Shown piece by piece: positions 42,292 to 50,241 of a stretch of 52,085 bases of DNA. The notes under the pieces are model-generated. The model was not told the origin of the DNA. It was given only the letters and a program-made list of their open reading frames with translations, and searched no databases. The number at the start of each line of letters is the position of its first letter. Position 1 is the stretch's first letter. The stretch is from IMG/VR virus record IMGVR_UViG_3300030331_004718, positions 5,525-57,609 of that record; one strand, 5' to 3'. This stretch comes from a virus. Both the position numbers and the translations under genes were made by a program.

Positions 42292-42741
42292 TTAAAGTGA
42301 TAGAGAATAAGCTAAAGCGTTAAAATTTTTAGATACTTCAACTTTTTCAATTTCGTTTAATCTATGATTGTCTGTTCCTACTGTTGACTTAAATATAGAA
42401 ACTATACCATCTCCATATCCATCATATTTATCTTTGAGTGATCCATCAAATACGTTTTCTGTTGCTTTGATGTATACATCTCCCATTTGTTGAGCATCGC
42501 AATCGTAAGATGTTATCCTCTTGGAAAAAACATCGTTGAATATGGCTAGTCTAGTCCTATCGTCTAATTCGGTTACTTTGTCAGCAACTGGTTTTACCAA
42601 TTGCTCAGTTTTATCGGTCATTGGAGATGTTAGCTCAATATCCACTTTTGGACTTACAGGTTGTGCCAACACCTCTAAAATTTGATTTCCAAATAAACCT
42701 ATAACTATAAAGGCTAGACCTAGCCAGATTCTATTACTCAT
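42292..42741 (-). CDS. Single-pass membrane protein
   Basis: About 149 residues from ATG 42741 (CGGAGAAA upstream; the reading to 42771 lies inside the upstream gene). A membrane helix or uncleaved signal at 4-24 (IWLGLAFIVIGLFGNQILEVL), then a soluble domain of about 120 residues with YDCDAQQMGDVYIKATENVFDG. Exported domain likely outside the inner membrane. No family recognised. Confidence 0.62.
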   Translation of the reverse strand: MSNRIWLGLAFIVIGLFGNQILEVLAQPVSPKVDIELTSPMTDKTEQLVKPVADKVTELDDRTRLAIFNDVFSKRITSYDCDAQQMGDVYIKATENVFDGSLKDKYDGYGDGIVSIFKSTVGTDNHRLNEIEKVEVSKNFNALAYSLSL

Positions 42742-43060
42742 TTGATTTCTCCGGTTCTGAGTCGTCATCACTTAAGTCGTCATGGTCGTGATGCTTTACA
42801 CCAATCAATAAAGGAAATACCTCATCTAATTTTTCACAAGCCTCGTAAAGTCCAGCCTTGTGAGTTGCATCAGAAAGACACTCCCACTTACAGACTAAAT
42901 CTGTAAGATCCCTATCTACAGGAGTATTATCCTTTTCTCTTTCTTTCCAAAATCTGGCGATCAACTCCCTGCCATTGGTGACAACGGGGCCACCTAGAAT
43001 AAAAACACCAATTGCAATAAGCATCCACTGAATAGGATTAATATCCGATAGAAAGTCCAT
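42734..43060 (-). CDS. Small membrane protein with acidic His/Asp tail
   Basis: 108 residues. Membrane helix at about 10-29 (IQWMLIAIGVFILGGPVVT), then a soluble helical part with two Cys and a tail HHDHDDLSDDDSEPE that could bind divalent metals. GAGGAA RBS, 8-nt overlap with the next gene. Part of a run of four small membrane proteins. Confidence 0.62.
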   Translation of the reverse strand: MDFLSDINPIQWMLIAIGVFILGGPVVTNGRELIARFWKEREKDNTPVDRDLTDLVCKWECLSDATHKAGLYEACEKLDEVFPLLIGVKHHDHDDLSDDDSEPEKSNE

Positions 43061-43082
43061 AATAGTTCCTCAATGTGTTTGA

Positions 43083-43259
43083 TTATTTAGTTTCTCTAAC
43101 AGTGTCACCAATAACCCAAGCTACAACAATTGTAATAATACCAATTAGCTGTTCTTGATTAAGTTCAATACCAAACGCTTCAGAAGTTACAATAGAAGCC
43201 AAAGCAACTGCCGAAACCCAGAAACGTCTAGATGTCAAAAGCGATTTCAGTTTACTCAT
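43083..43259 (-). CDS. Holin-like small membrane protein
   Basis: 58 residues from ATG 43259 (GGGAGAAA upstream). Two hydrophobic segments (RRFWVSAVALASIVTSEAFG and LIGIITIVVAWVIGDTV) joined by a short polar turn, with a basic N-terminus (KLKSLLTSRR): the size and layout of class II holins and of a common phage membrane protein family. A holin role is inferred. Confidence 0.62.
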   Translation of the reverse strand: MSKLKSLLTSRRFWVSAVALASIVTSEAFGIELNQEQLIGIITIVVAWVIGDTVRETK

Positions 43260-43283
43260 AATAATTTCTCCCATATTTAAAAA

Positions 43284-43820
43284 TTAACGACGATGGCCAA
43301 AAATGCGGCCAAATACACCTCTTCTTTTTCGAACTGTTCTGCTTACCCCTGTTACGGCCTTCTCTCCAGAACCTGAAGATTTAACAGTCCCTGATCATGA
43401 GCCGCCTGTCCCGCCTTGAATGTCTTTAACTTCTTCTGGATTAATTTTTATCTCTGATGGAGGATAAATCAGTTTATTTTCATTAATATCATACGTAGGG
43501 AGTTCTTGTGGATCTCCCGTATGATAAGGACAAGGTGAAACATGTCCGTCCCCCTGTACGATTTTTCCAGTACCTTTGCAAATACATTTTTCAGGATCTG
43601 GATCTGGGCCAACTGGTTGTGGGGTTGGCCGGGGTGTAACACCTAAAACTTCTTTTTCCGCCTTATCAAAACCAGATTCTGTGTCTTTAATTATAATATC
43701 TATATCGTCATTTGTCAACCCGTAGTTTACAGGAATTTTTTCAAATCCTGTGAAATAAGCGTATCCAAAAATAACAATAATACCTATAATAATTTTTTCT
43801 CGTGTAGTTAATTTTTGCAT
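43284..43820 (-). CDS. Membrane-anchored Pro-rich protein with in-frame TGA at 43395
   Basis: Up to TGA 43395 it encodes 141 residues: membrane helix (IIIGIIVIFGYAYFTGF), linker TPRPTPQPVGPDPDP, a CICKGTG...CPYH metal-site candidate, and a Gly-rich end GGTGGS. After the TGA the same frame stays open for 36 codons (SGTVKSSGSGEK, then a very basic RKRRGVFGRIFGHRR) to a TAA at 43284. The Gly/Ser linker character continues across the stop, so this was or still is one protein: stop read-through, a recent mutation or a sequence error. The 141-residue form is certain as an ORF. Confidence 0.6.
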
Positions 43821-43832
43821 AACGTACCTCGC

Positions 43833-44768
43833 TTAAAATTGGTCATCGAAACTAGACCAGTCAATTTCTCTGGCGGGAAATCCATCTACATCACTAAAGA
43901 CCCAAGCACCCCCTCCAGAAAGCATTCCACGGGCATCTTTTTCTCTAATCCAAAAAGATCCTTCTGGCTGTTCATGAACTTTTGGGCCACTATTCCAAAT
44001 GCCCCAACTGTTTTGTACCAGGAACAGAGTTTCATTAAGTCTTTCTTTTGTGTCGTCACAGGCGATCCAAGCCATCGCGTGTGCCCACGAACCTGACTTT
44101 TTAGCAATGCCGTTAGAATCTCTACGAGAACTAAAACCATATCGAGAACATACAGATAAAGCGTATCCATTCGCTAATGCATCTCTAGCCTCTTCTACAG
44201 TTCTTACGTTTGAAATTGTTTTTACTTGATGTTTACTTGCTTCTGTCTTGTATACACTATCGGGGATAAGTTTTTTAGCTCCTAATCTTGAGTTATATAC
44301 TGTAAGGTCTCCGTGCTCTACATTGTAGTCTTTTCTTAAAAGTATACCACCGTTTTGTGCGACATATCTAGCTGCACCTGAACACGTCATCCCCTGACCC
44401 ATATGTTCACGAGATTGATAAATTGCTTCGGTTGCGGATCGTGTTTCAAATATTTCTCTATCATCTTTGTGTAAAATTTCATAAGCACGAGTTACATCTA
44501 CCGCATTACGTGTGCTATGTGATACGCAGTCCCCATCAGTCTGCCTTTCAGATGGACCAAACCCTGGATCAAATTTTAGTAATGCTTTGAAGGGTAGACT
44601 AAGTTTCCCCTCCCCAGATCCAAATAAATCATATGCAGCAGCACCAAAAATAGGCATGGGCAATTCGCCAAGTAGTGCCTTTACATCTTCTTCATCACAA
44701 ATTGCACCAACAAAACCATCTTTGTAGGCTTTCAAAGTTTGTCTAGGTGTTATAAAATTAGAGTCCAT
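43833..44768 (-). CDS. Papain-like (C1-type) cysteine peptidase
   Basis: 311 residues. GDCVSHSTRNAVDVT carries the nucleophile Cys in a helix, GSWAHAMAWIACDD the His, and LVQNSWGIWNSGP the Asn of the C1 triad (NSWG is the papain hallmark). No signal peptide or obvious propeptide; the first 80 residues may act as a virion or inhibitor segment. Unusual in phages: could process virion proteins or cleave a proteinaceous host envelope. 11-base overlap with the upstream GT4 gene. Confidence 0.85.
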   Translation of the reverse strand: MDSNFITPRQTLKAYKDGFVGAICDEEDVKALLGELPMPIFGAAAYDLFGSGEGKLSLPFKALLKFDPGFGPSERQTDGDCVSHSTRNAVDVTRAYEILHKDDREIFETRSATEAIYQSREHMGQGMTCSGAARYVAQNGGILLRKDYNVEHGDLTVYNSRLGAKKLIPDSVYKTEASKHQVKTISNVRTVEEARDALANGYALSVCSRYGFSSRRDSNGIAKKSGSWAHAMAWIACDDTKERLNETLFLVQNSWGIWNSGPKVHEQPEGSFWIREKDARGMLSGGGAWVFSDVDGFPAREIDWSSFDDQF

Positions 44769-45810
44769 TTAGTAACTCCTGTGCTGAATTTTTCCACGTA
44801 AATTGGTTGGCTGTATGCATACCCATAAAATTTTCTACATTACCCCATTTTTGTTTAGTTTTATGTACAGATCTAAGATGTTCAATCAGTTGATCTTTTG
44901 CTCTCTGATTAAAGCTCGCCCATTGTCCATACTCGCCAGAAAAGAAAACACCATCATGGGCATTTTCTAATTCATCAATGTTAATCAAATAGCAATTTTC
45001 CTTATTGCAAAACTGGGTGTGTGCTGAGTAATTTGTGGCTATAACGGACTTGCCGCAGGCCATCATTTCTAATAGCTCTAAATTCCATCCTTCGGCTCTT
45101 GCTGGAAAAACACCACAATCCGTTTGCTTCATTATATTATACACATCTTTATGTGTTTGTTGTCTTGGAATTATTCTTATCTTGCTACCCAGGGGGGAGT
45201 TCTTGTACAAATCTTGCCAACCTTGATTGTTGGGTCCAATGAAAGGATTATCACACATCATCCATAATTCTACATTATCAGTTTGTTTAAAAGCTTCGTT
45301 AAAACATTCTAATAAAACATCATGCCCCTTACGCTTTTCCCATTTTCCACAATTAAAAAAAATGGTTTCTTTGCGACTAGACTTTTGAGGTCGGAACGTT
45401 TCAAGATCCACTCCGAGTGGTACGACATGGACAGGCGGACAGGTCCATCCCTTTTGATTGTATAAAACATCTTTAGCCCATTCTGAGCAGACAAATATTT
45501 TATCACAATGCATAATGCTTATTGCTTCTTCATGAGAAAATTCTGTTAATTCAAAAATGGGAAACCCTATATGGAGACCCTTTCCTACATGTGTATGTAA
45601 TTCATTCTGATGCCAAATCTTTACAGAGGGATTGTCAGACAAATCTGTAAATCTATTGGTCATCCCGGCACGAATATATTTATCAACAAACTCTGGTTTA
45701 GAAATAGGATATAGGGAAGTGGATGGATGAAGTTTGTATAACTCTTTATAAATATTGTACCCAGCTACCCCATATCCTAAATTGTTAATTGGTGTAATTA
45801 ACTTTAACAT
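44758..45810 (-). CDS. GT4-family glycosyltransferase
   Basis: 350 residues. PINNLGYGVAGYNIY is the N-terminal Gly loop; HVVPLGVDLETF and FFNCGKWEKRKGHDVLLECF the C-terminal domain start; PARAEGWNLELLEMMACGKSVIAT the EX7E donor site. Separate from the large island, but next to two fucosyltransferase-like genes, giving a second glycosylation cluster inside the virion/membrane gene block. Confidence 0.92.
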   Translation of the reverse strand: MLKLITPINNLGYGVAGYNIYKELYKLHPSTSLYPISKPEFVDKYIRAGMTNRFTDLSDNPSVKIWHQNELHTHVGKGLHIGFPIFELTEFSHEEAISIMHCDKIFVCSEWAKDVLYNQKGWTCPPVHVVPLGVDLETFRPQKSSRKETIFFNCGKWEKRKGHDVLLECFNEAFKQTDNVELWMMCDNPFIGPNNQGWQDLYKNSPLGSKIRIIPRQQTHKDVYNIMKQTDCGVFPARAEGWNLELLEMMACGKSVIATNYSAHTQFCNKENCYLINIDELENAHDGVFFSGEYGQWASFNQRAKDQLIEHLRSVHKTKQKWGNVENFMGMHTANQFTWKNSAQELLNGL

Positions 45811-45811
45811 T

Positions 45812-46591
45812 TTATTTCAATTCCCTGTATGCTGATTTCCAATGATTTAGTGGCTTTGTTTGTCCTAATGCTTGACTAGATAAAAAGAAAATATCTCCCT
45901 CAGAATATATAGATGCTGTATAAGAAAGACCGCTTTTACTTCCAAGAAAAACTTTGGCTGTCACAAATTCATGAAATGTGGTTGTTAATGAATATTTTTG
46001 GTTGTAAGCCATTGGTTCTGAAAGTTTAAATGTGGTTTTTTCTATAAACTCCTGGGGCCAGTTACGTAATATACTTTCAAATTCCTGTATTTGACCTTCG
46101 GAATGAATTGCTACATTATAATGATCTGGGTATTTTTTTATTAATGCAGGAATGGCAGTGTTGTACCATTCATTTGATATATATCTTCTTTCTCGGTCTT
46201 TGACGTGCCAATCAGACATGCCTGTCTTCAAGTCTCCTCGACGTATGTGGATTACTATTTCTTCTTTGACTGGTTCGGGTTTGGATGTAGACCAATAAAG
46301 TTCTCTTATATGCGAAAGAACTTCATTAGTGTAATATGCATTTGGACTCCAAAAAACTCTACGACAATCCTTACGAGATAAATGTATATTCTTACCTTCT
46401 CTATTGTCGGCAATTCCAATGAATTTATTTAACTCTTCTGCCTTATTTTCCCATCCATGTGCTACATGTGTGAAAGGCGTATGAACGTAGTTATATTTTG
46501 AACTGTTAAAACAAAAGGCAATACCGGATAGCTTGGCATTTAACTGACATCCAAATCCGTCAACCTTTCCTTTTACTGTTAGATTTTGCAT
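45812..46591 (-). CDS. HxRxGD-type (GT11/O-FucT-like) glycosyltransferase, copy 1
   Basis: 259 residues. GFGCQLNAKLSGIAFC is the N-terminal G.G.Q...SG motif of alpha-1,2-fucosyltransferases; EEIVIHIRRGDLKT the HxRxGD GDP-fucose-binding motif; VAIHSEG and FLGSKSGLSYTASI the C-terminal motifs. It is a clear paralogue of the next gene upstream, with the same order of motifs. Probably uses GDP-fucose, in line with the fcl-like gene at 6386. Confidence 0.82.
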   Translation of the reverse strand: MQNLTVKGKVDGFGCQLNAKLSGIAFCFNSSKYNYVHTPFTHVAHGWENKAEELNKFIGIADNREGKNIHLSRKDCRRVFWSPNAYYTNEVLSHIRELYWSTSKPEPVKEEIVIHIRRGDLKTGMSDWHVKDRERRYISNEWYNTAIPALIKKYPDHYNVAIHSEGQIQEFESILRNWPQEFIEKTTFKLSEPMAYNQKYSLTTTFHEFVTAKVFLGSKSGLSYTASIYSEGDIFFLSSQALGQTKPLNHWKSAYRELK

Positions 46592-46640
46592 TTTTATCTC
46601 GTTTTATAGTATGGAAATCTATGTGTATGATATGTATTTC

Positions 46641-46669
46641 ATTTTAAGAATTTCCACCTCTGCAAACAA
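46641..46669 (-). promoter_or_regulatory. Candidate promoter between the two HxRxGD genes
   Basis: Minus strand TTGTTT, 17-base spacer, TAAAAT, in the 99-base gap (46592-46690). No other gene or hairpin is seen there. Confidence 0.35.
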
Positions 46670-46690
46670 CACTTAAATATTTGGTCAAGT

Positions 46691-47488
46691 TTATTTCCTT
46701 ACAAAAGATACCTCTGGTACTGAGTGTGCATTTTTCCAATGATTTAGACCTCTGTTTTGACCCTTCGCCCTAGCGGCAACAAAGTACACATCGCCTTCGC
46801 AAAGTATTGAAGAGGTATATGATAACCCACTCTTACTGCCTAAAAAAACTTTAGCTGTTACCATTTCATGAAAGGCTGTTGTAAGAGAGTATTTTTGTTC
46901 TCTTACATCATCTTCGGCAAGTTTAAAGTTAGTTCTTTGTATCAAATCTTCAGGCCACCCGTCCAATATAGAACTAAACTCTTCAAAATCTCCTTCGGAA
47001 TGAATTGCTATTTGATAATGATCTGGATACAATGCTGCCAAGCTTGGTATTTTTTTATTATACCAAGGGTTGTACATATGCCTTCTTCTTCTGTCTCCAG
47101 ATCTTGAAAGGCTAACATCGCCCCTTCTGATATGTACAACAATTTCTTCTTTTACATTGGGTGGCTTTGGTGTAGACCAGTACATTCTTCTTAAATGATT
47201 TAATGTTTTCTCATTATAAAAATCATTAGGGTTACCAAATACTTGATTCATATACCTATACACGCAGTGTATTTTTTTACCACGTCTATTATCAGGTATA
47301 CCCATGAAGTCATTTAAGATATCTACAGCGTCCTGGTCTCTCCATCCATGCGAAACGGTTGTAAAGGGTGTATGTACGTACCTATATTTAGGATGATTGA
47401 AACAGAATGCTATGCCGGAAAACTTAGCGTTTAATTGACATCCAAATCCATCCTTTTTTCCTCTAATTGTTAGATTCTTGTATCCCAT
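46691..47488 (-). CDS. HxRxGD-type (GT11/O-FucT-like) glycosyltransferase, copy 2
   Basis: About 265 residues from ATG 47488 (TAGGAAG upstream); the 52 extra residues of the longest frame lie inside the previous gene and are spurious. NLTIRGKKDGFGCQLNAKFSG, VVHIRRGDVSLS and VFLGSKSGLSYTSSI align motif by motif with copy 1; the two share well over half of their motif residues. A tandem duplication with divergence, mostly in the acceptor loops after HIRRGD. Confidence 0.82.
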   Translation of the reverse strand: MGYKNLTIRGKKDGFGCQLNAKFSGIAFCFNHPKYRYVHTPFTTVSHGWRDQDAVDILNDFMGIPDNRRGKKIHCVYRYMNQVFGNPNDFYNEKTLNHLRRMYWSTPKPPNVKEEIVVHIRRGDVSLSRSGDRRRRHMYNPWYNKKIPSLAALYPDHYQIAIHSEGDFEEFSSILDGWPEDLIQRTNFKLAEDDVREQKYSLTTAFHEMVTAKVFLGSKSGLSYTSSILCEGDVYFVAARAKGQNRGLNHWKNAHSVPEVSFVRK

Positions 47489-47495
47489 TATCTTC

Positions 47496-48707
47496 CTACC
47501 AATTTTTACATGACCAATATCGTGCCTTCCATCTAGGTCCAGGGTTTGTATCGCATTTATGTCTTGCACGAAAGCTCTTGCGTCTTGCAGGATCGTCTCG
47601 CTTGATCTCCATGTTGGGATCGCCAAAATTAACCTTAACGACATTGCCTTTTTCGTTTTTTACATAAACGCTAAACTTCTTGGGGCCATCTGGAGTTCTA
47701 AATGGTTTACCCAGCTTGACTGTGCGACCTTTATATTTTGCTGCTTTGCCTTTATACACCAATGACTGTCCATCTTTTTTATAATTTCCAATTCTATCAT
47801 AAGTATAAATTTCGCCCGTCTTGGGATTCTCATACAAAAAGGCAGAAAATGCAACCATTGCTTTAGATTTTTTTGGATGTCCTTTTGGTAAAAGATCATT
47901 ATCTTGTTTATAATTAGGGTTACTGGGTTTGCCCGTTCTTAGAAGGTGAATAAAAGCTCTAACTCTAGCCATAGCCCATCCGTCGCGGGACATTTTAGGA
48001 GCATGACTAGTAGAAAAAGCACCAGCACCACGCCGATAAACTGCTTTTAACATTCCAAGCGTTGCTTTAGAGCCCTTGCCTTTAGCGTTATGCTCTCTTA
48101 CTATTTTAGAAAGTCTAGCGGTAGTCTCTTTGCTAAAAGTTATTTTCCCTCTAGGATTTTTTGCACTTCCTGGTTTGTTTTTCTTAGATCCTTTTTTTTG
48201 GTCTTTCTTGGGAGCTGGGGTTTTTCTGGGGTCGTTGGGTCCAGGCTTACCTCTCTGTAGTGCTTCTGTAGATTCTTCGTTAGTGCCACATATTTTCTTT
48301 TCTTGGGCACGTTTTAATTGCTCTTGCGTGGGACGGTCTGGGTCTCCAGGTTTTGCTGGTCGGTAATTTTTGCCTTCGCGTTCTTTTTTCTTGCGTATAT
48401 TTTCCCATAAGCCAGGTTTAGCTACGGCGATGTCCCAGTCTTCCTCCTGCTCGCCAAAATCTACATATTCCGCCTCCGTTGGAATATAAAAGTTGTCCTC
48501 ATTCAGATCTTCTGTGTAGCCCAATTCTTCCACATTATACTTCAAATCTATTGCAGCCATAGCATTCATGTCTTCTGTAGCCCTAGTCATACATACAGCT
48601 AGACGTTGATCCCTGTTGGGAAATTCTTTTGATGCTTTATCATCCGACATACAACGTGAAATAAAATTTTCTCTGGTTTCTTTTTCCCCTCGTTGTGGAA
48701 GTGGCAT
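47496..48707 (-). CDS. DUF5872-like phage protein (virion/prohead-associated candidate)
   Basis: About 403 residues from ATG 48707 (GAGGAGAA upstream). The N-terminus FISRCMSDDKASKEFPNRDQRLAVC is a short domain often fused to phage capsid or protease proteins. The middle is Lys/Pro-rich. KATLGMLKAVYRRGAGAFSTS and DGWAMARVRAFIHLL match a domain I know as DUF5872, and the end NFGDPNMEIKRDD, then WKARYWSCKNW, is another conserved phage C-terminal domain. Function unsettled; it is basic, so DNA or capsid contact is plausible. Confidence 0.75.
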   Translation of the reverse strand: MPLPQRGEKETRENFISRCMSDDKASKEFPNRDQRLAVCMTRATEDMNAMAAIDLKYNVEELGYTEDLNEDNFYIPTEAEYVDFGEQEEDWDIAVAKPGLWENIRKKKEREGKNYRPAKPGDPDRPTQEQLKRAQEKKICGTNEESTEALQRGKPGPNDPRKTPAPKKDQKKGSKKNKPGSAKNPRGKITFSKETTARLSKIVREHNAKGKGSKATLGMLKAVYRRGAGAFSTSHAPKMSRDGWAMARVRAFIHLLRTGKPSNPNYKQDNDLLPKGHPKKSKAMVAFSAFLYENPKTGEIYTYDRIGNYKKDGQSLVYKGKAAKYKGRTVKLGKPFRTPDGPKKFSVYVKNEKGNVVKVNFGDPNMEIKRDDPARRKSFRARHKCDTNPGPRWKARYWSCKNW

Positions 48708-48709
48708 GT

Positions 48710-49390
48710 CTATTCTCCTCGTGTGAATAATTCTGGAAACATTTTGAATTTTAAGTCTTCCCAAATGACACTAGATATTGTCATGGCAGCATCATTATCA
48801 CTGGGGTAGTGAACTCCCTGTAAACATCTTGCATATCCAGCAATACCCGGTTGAGAAAAGAACTCATTGCTGAACTCTGGATATTGTGCTGAGAATAAAT
48901 GTGCAGCCATCGCTGTGTAGCATGTATGACCACTGGGATACGCTGGTGTATGATGTGTAGATGTTTCAATTACATTAACTTTTAGGCCAAAATAAGGAGC
49001 TAATTGTTCCGGTCTTGACCTGTTAAAAAGATATTTTAGTCTCATCACCACTGGACGAGAAACCCTCCAAAGCTTTTTAAAGCCCTCTTTGTCTACTTTT
49101 AAATTGTTGTTTCTTATGGTTTTATCAAATAAGTCTAAAGGCTCCTTGTCAACCAATTCAACCAGTGCCTTCTGAGCAACCGAAATATTCTCGGTTAACT
49201 CGCTCAAATATAACAATTCACTGTGAGTTATTTTGCTAGAATTAACAGGAGGTTTGGGTAGAGAATTTTTCCAATCAACTGTAAAATCTTCGCTAACATT
49301 GTATTTTTTTATTTCTTTTGAAACATCTTCAGTGTATACTTCTGAGTCAATGCTTTTTTTTAGTTCTTCAAATACCTCTTGTGATTTCAT
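48710..49390 (-). CDS. PAP2-superfamily acid phosphatase-like protein
   Basis: 226 residues. KYLFNRSRPEQ (motif KX6RP), AYPSGHTCYTAMAAH (PSGH) and GYARCLQGVHYPSDNDAA (SRX5HX3D-like) are the three motifs of the PAP2/haloperoxidase fold. There is no signal peptide and no membrane helices, so it resembles the soluble class A phosphatases or vanadium peroxidases. In a phage it could dephosphorylate a lipid carrier or sugar phosphate. AAGGGGAA RBS. Confidence 0.88.
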   Translation of the reverse strand: MKSQEVFEELKKSIDSEVYTEDVSKEIKKYNVSEDFTVDWKNSLPKPPVNSSKITHSELLYLSELTENISVAQKALVELVDKEPLDLFDKTIRNNNLKVDKEGFKKLWRVSRPVVMRLKYLFNRSRPEQLAPYFGLKVNVIETSTHHTPAYPSGHTCYTAMAAHLFSAQYPEFSNEFFSQPGIAGYARCLQGVHYPSDNDAAMTISSVIWEDLKFKMFPELFTRGE

Positions 49391-49422
49391 TGTCGTTCCC
49401 CTTTCGACAATATGTACACATT

Positions 49423-49782
49423 TTACATCTTAGCCAAACAATCTTTCAGTAAATCTTCTACATTTGTATGTCGTTTTTCAGAAAACAAACTGCTTGCGAT
49501 TTCTCTGCCTTTCTTTTTTGCAATTCCCAATGATTTCAGTGCTGAAATTGTTTCTTCTATAATCGGGTTCGTCTCTTTGGTCTCTTTGGTCTCTTTGGTT
49601 TTTTTCTTAGGGCGATCTTTGTAGACTATTTTTTCTTTTTCCACTTCTACGTCTACATAGATTATTCGAGAGGAACGCTCCAAACTTTGAATTACGTCAC
49701 CAATAGACTCTATGATTCTCATCAAACAAAGAATAATGAACGGGGATACTAAAAGCAAAATCAGCAATTGTGTTTGGTTCAT
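49423..49782 (-). CDS. Membrane protein with KET repeat and C-terminal helical domain
   Basis: 119 residues. N-terminal membrane helix (LLILLLVSPFIILCLMRII), charged linker with three KET repeats, then a C-terminal three-helix piece (ETISALKSLGIAKKKGREIASSLF) like the RuvA C-terminal/UBA-type domain common in phage proteins. Joined to the gene upstream by ATGA. Function unknown. Confidence 0.62.
   Translation of the reverse strand: MNQTQLLILLLVSPFIILCLMRIIESIGDVIQSLERSSRIIYVDVEVEKEKIVYKDRPKKKTKETKETKETNPIIEETISALKSLGIAKKKGREIASSLFSEKRHTNVEDLLKDCLAKM
49571..49597. repeat. Triple 9-bp tandem repeat
   Basis: GTCTCTTTG three times in a row on the plus strand, encoding the KETKETKET linker of the membrane protein at 49423-49782. 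Likely to vary in copy number by slippage. Confidence 0.85.
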
Positions 49783-50210
49783 TCTCTATCTCTCCAAGTT
49801 TTATTCCTAGTATCAAACACCCAACAGTGAATGTCGCAATATTCTACTCTGTCTCTGTACTTAGTCCAGTTGTCTGTTTTAGCAAGTAAAATGACTAATG
49901 GTTTACTATCTGTTTTTTTGGAATAATAAATGGATTGGCCTACCCCCTCAGCCCATTTGCTTTCCCAGTCTATTTCACAAGCCCAACCATCAAATAATAG
50001 ATCAACTCTGGTTCCATCATGAAGGCGATACTCTTTCTCACCTTCTGTAAATTCATGTATATAGTCTTGCCAATATCTCTCTGTGCCATACGCAGAACCT
50101 GAAATTTTTTCTGATGCTGCTTGAGGGGGAACAGTGGACCAAATACTAATAAAAATTACTAACCCAAATACGAGCAAGAAAAAAACTTGCCCCAGTGTCG
50201 ATCTTGTCAT
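49779..50210 (-). CDS. Signal-anchored PD-(D/E)XK nuclease-like protein
   Basis: 143 residues. N-terminal hydrophobic segment (FFLLVFGLVIFISIWST) ending PPQAAS, compatible with a signal peptide or anchor. EYRLHDGTRVDLLFDGWACEIDWESKWAEGVGQSIYY, then PLVILLA, matches a restriction-endonuclease-like domain (RxD...ExD..KWAEGxGQ.LYY...T.KP.ivL). The expected Lys after Glu is changed to Asp-Trp, as in some family members. A nuclease-fold domain sent to the membrane or outside is unusual. Confidence 0.65.
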   Translation of the reverse strand: MTRSTLGQVFFLLVFGLVIFISIWSTVPPQAASEKISGSAYGTERYWQDYIHEFTEGEKEYRLHDGTRVDLLFDGWACEIDWESKWAEGVGQSIYYSKKTDSKPLVILLAKTDNWTKYRDRVEYCDIHCWVFDTRNKTWRDRE

Positions 50211-50213
50211 CTT

Positions 50214-50241
50214 ATTATACCTTGCTATTTCTAATAGTCAA
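50214..50241 (-). promoter_or_regulatory. Promoter-like sequence at start of nuclease-like gene
   Basis: Minus strand TTGACT, 16-base spacer, TATAAT. The boxes are strong, but the -10 ends three bases before the ATG at 50210, so an mRNA for that gene would lack its start; it could serve the genes downstream of it or be a coding coincidence. Confidence 0.3.

Noticed and set aside
43395-43397. TGA recoded genome-wide as an amino acid
   Set aside because: TGA is used as a stop at many ATGA junctions throughout the window and at ends of conserved proteins such as nrdA, so only local read-through is possible.
47489-47644. N-terminal 52-residue extension of the second HxRxGD protein
   Set aside because: It lies inside the upstream gene in another frame, is not shared with the paralogue, and the ATG at 47488 has a good ribosome site.
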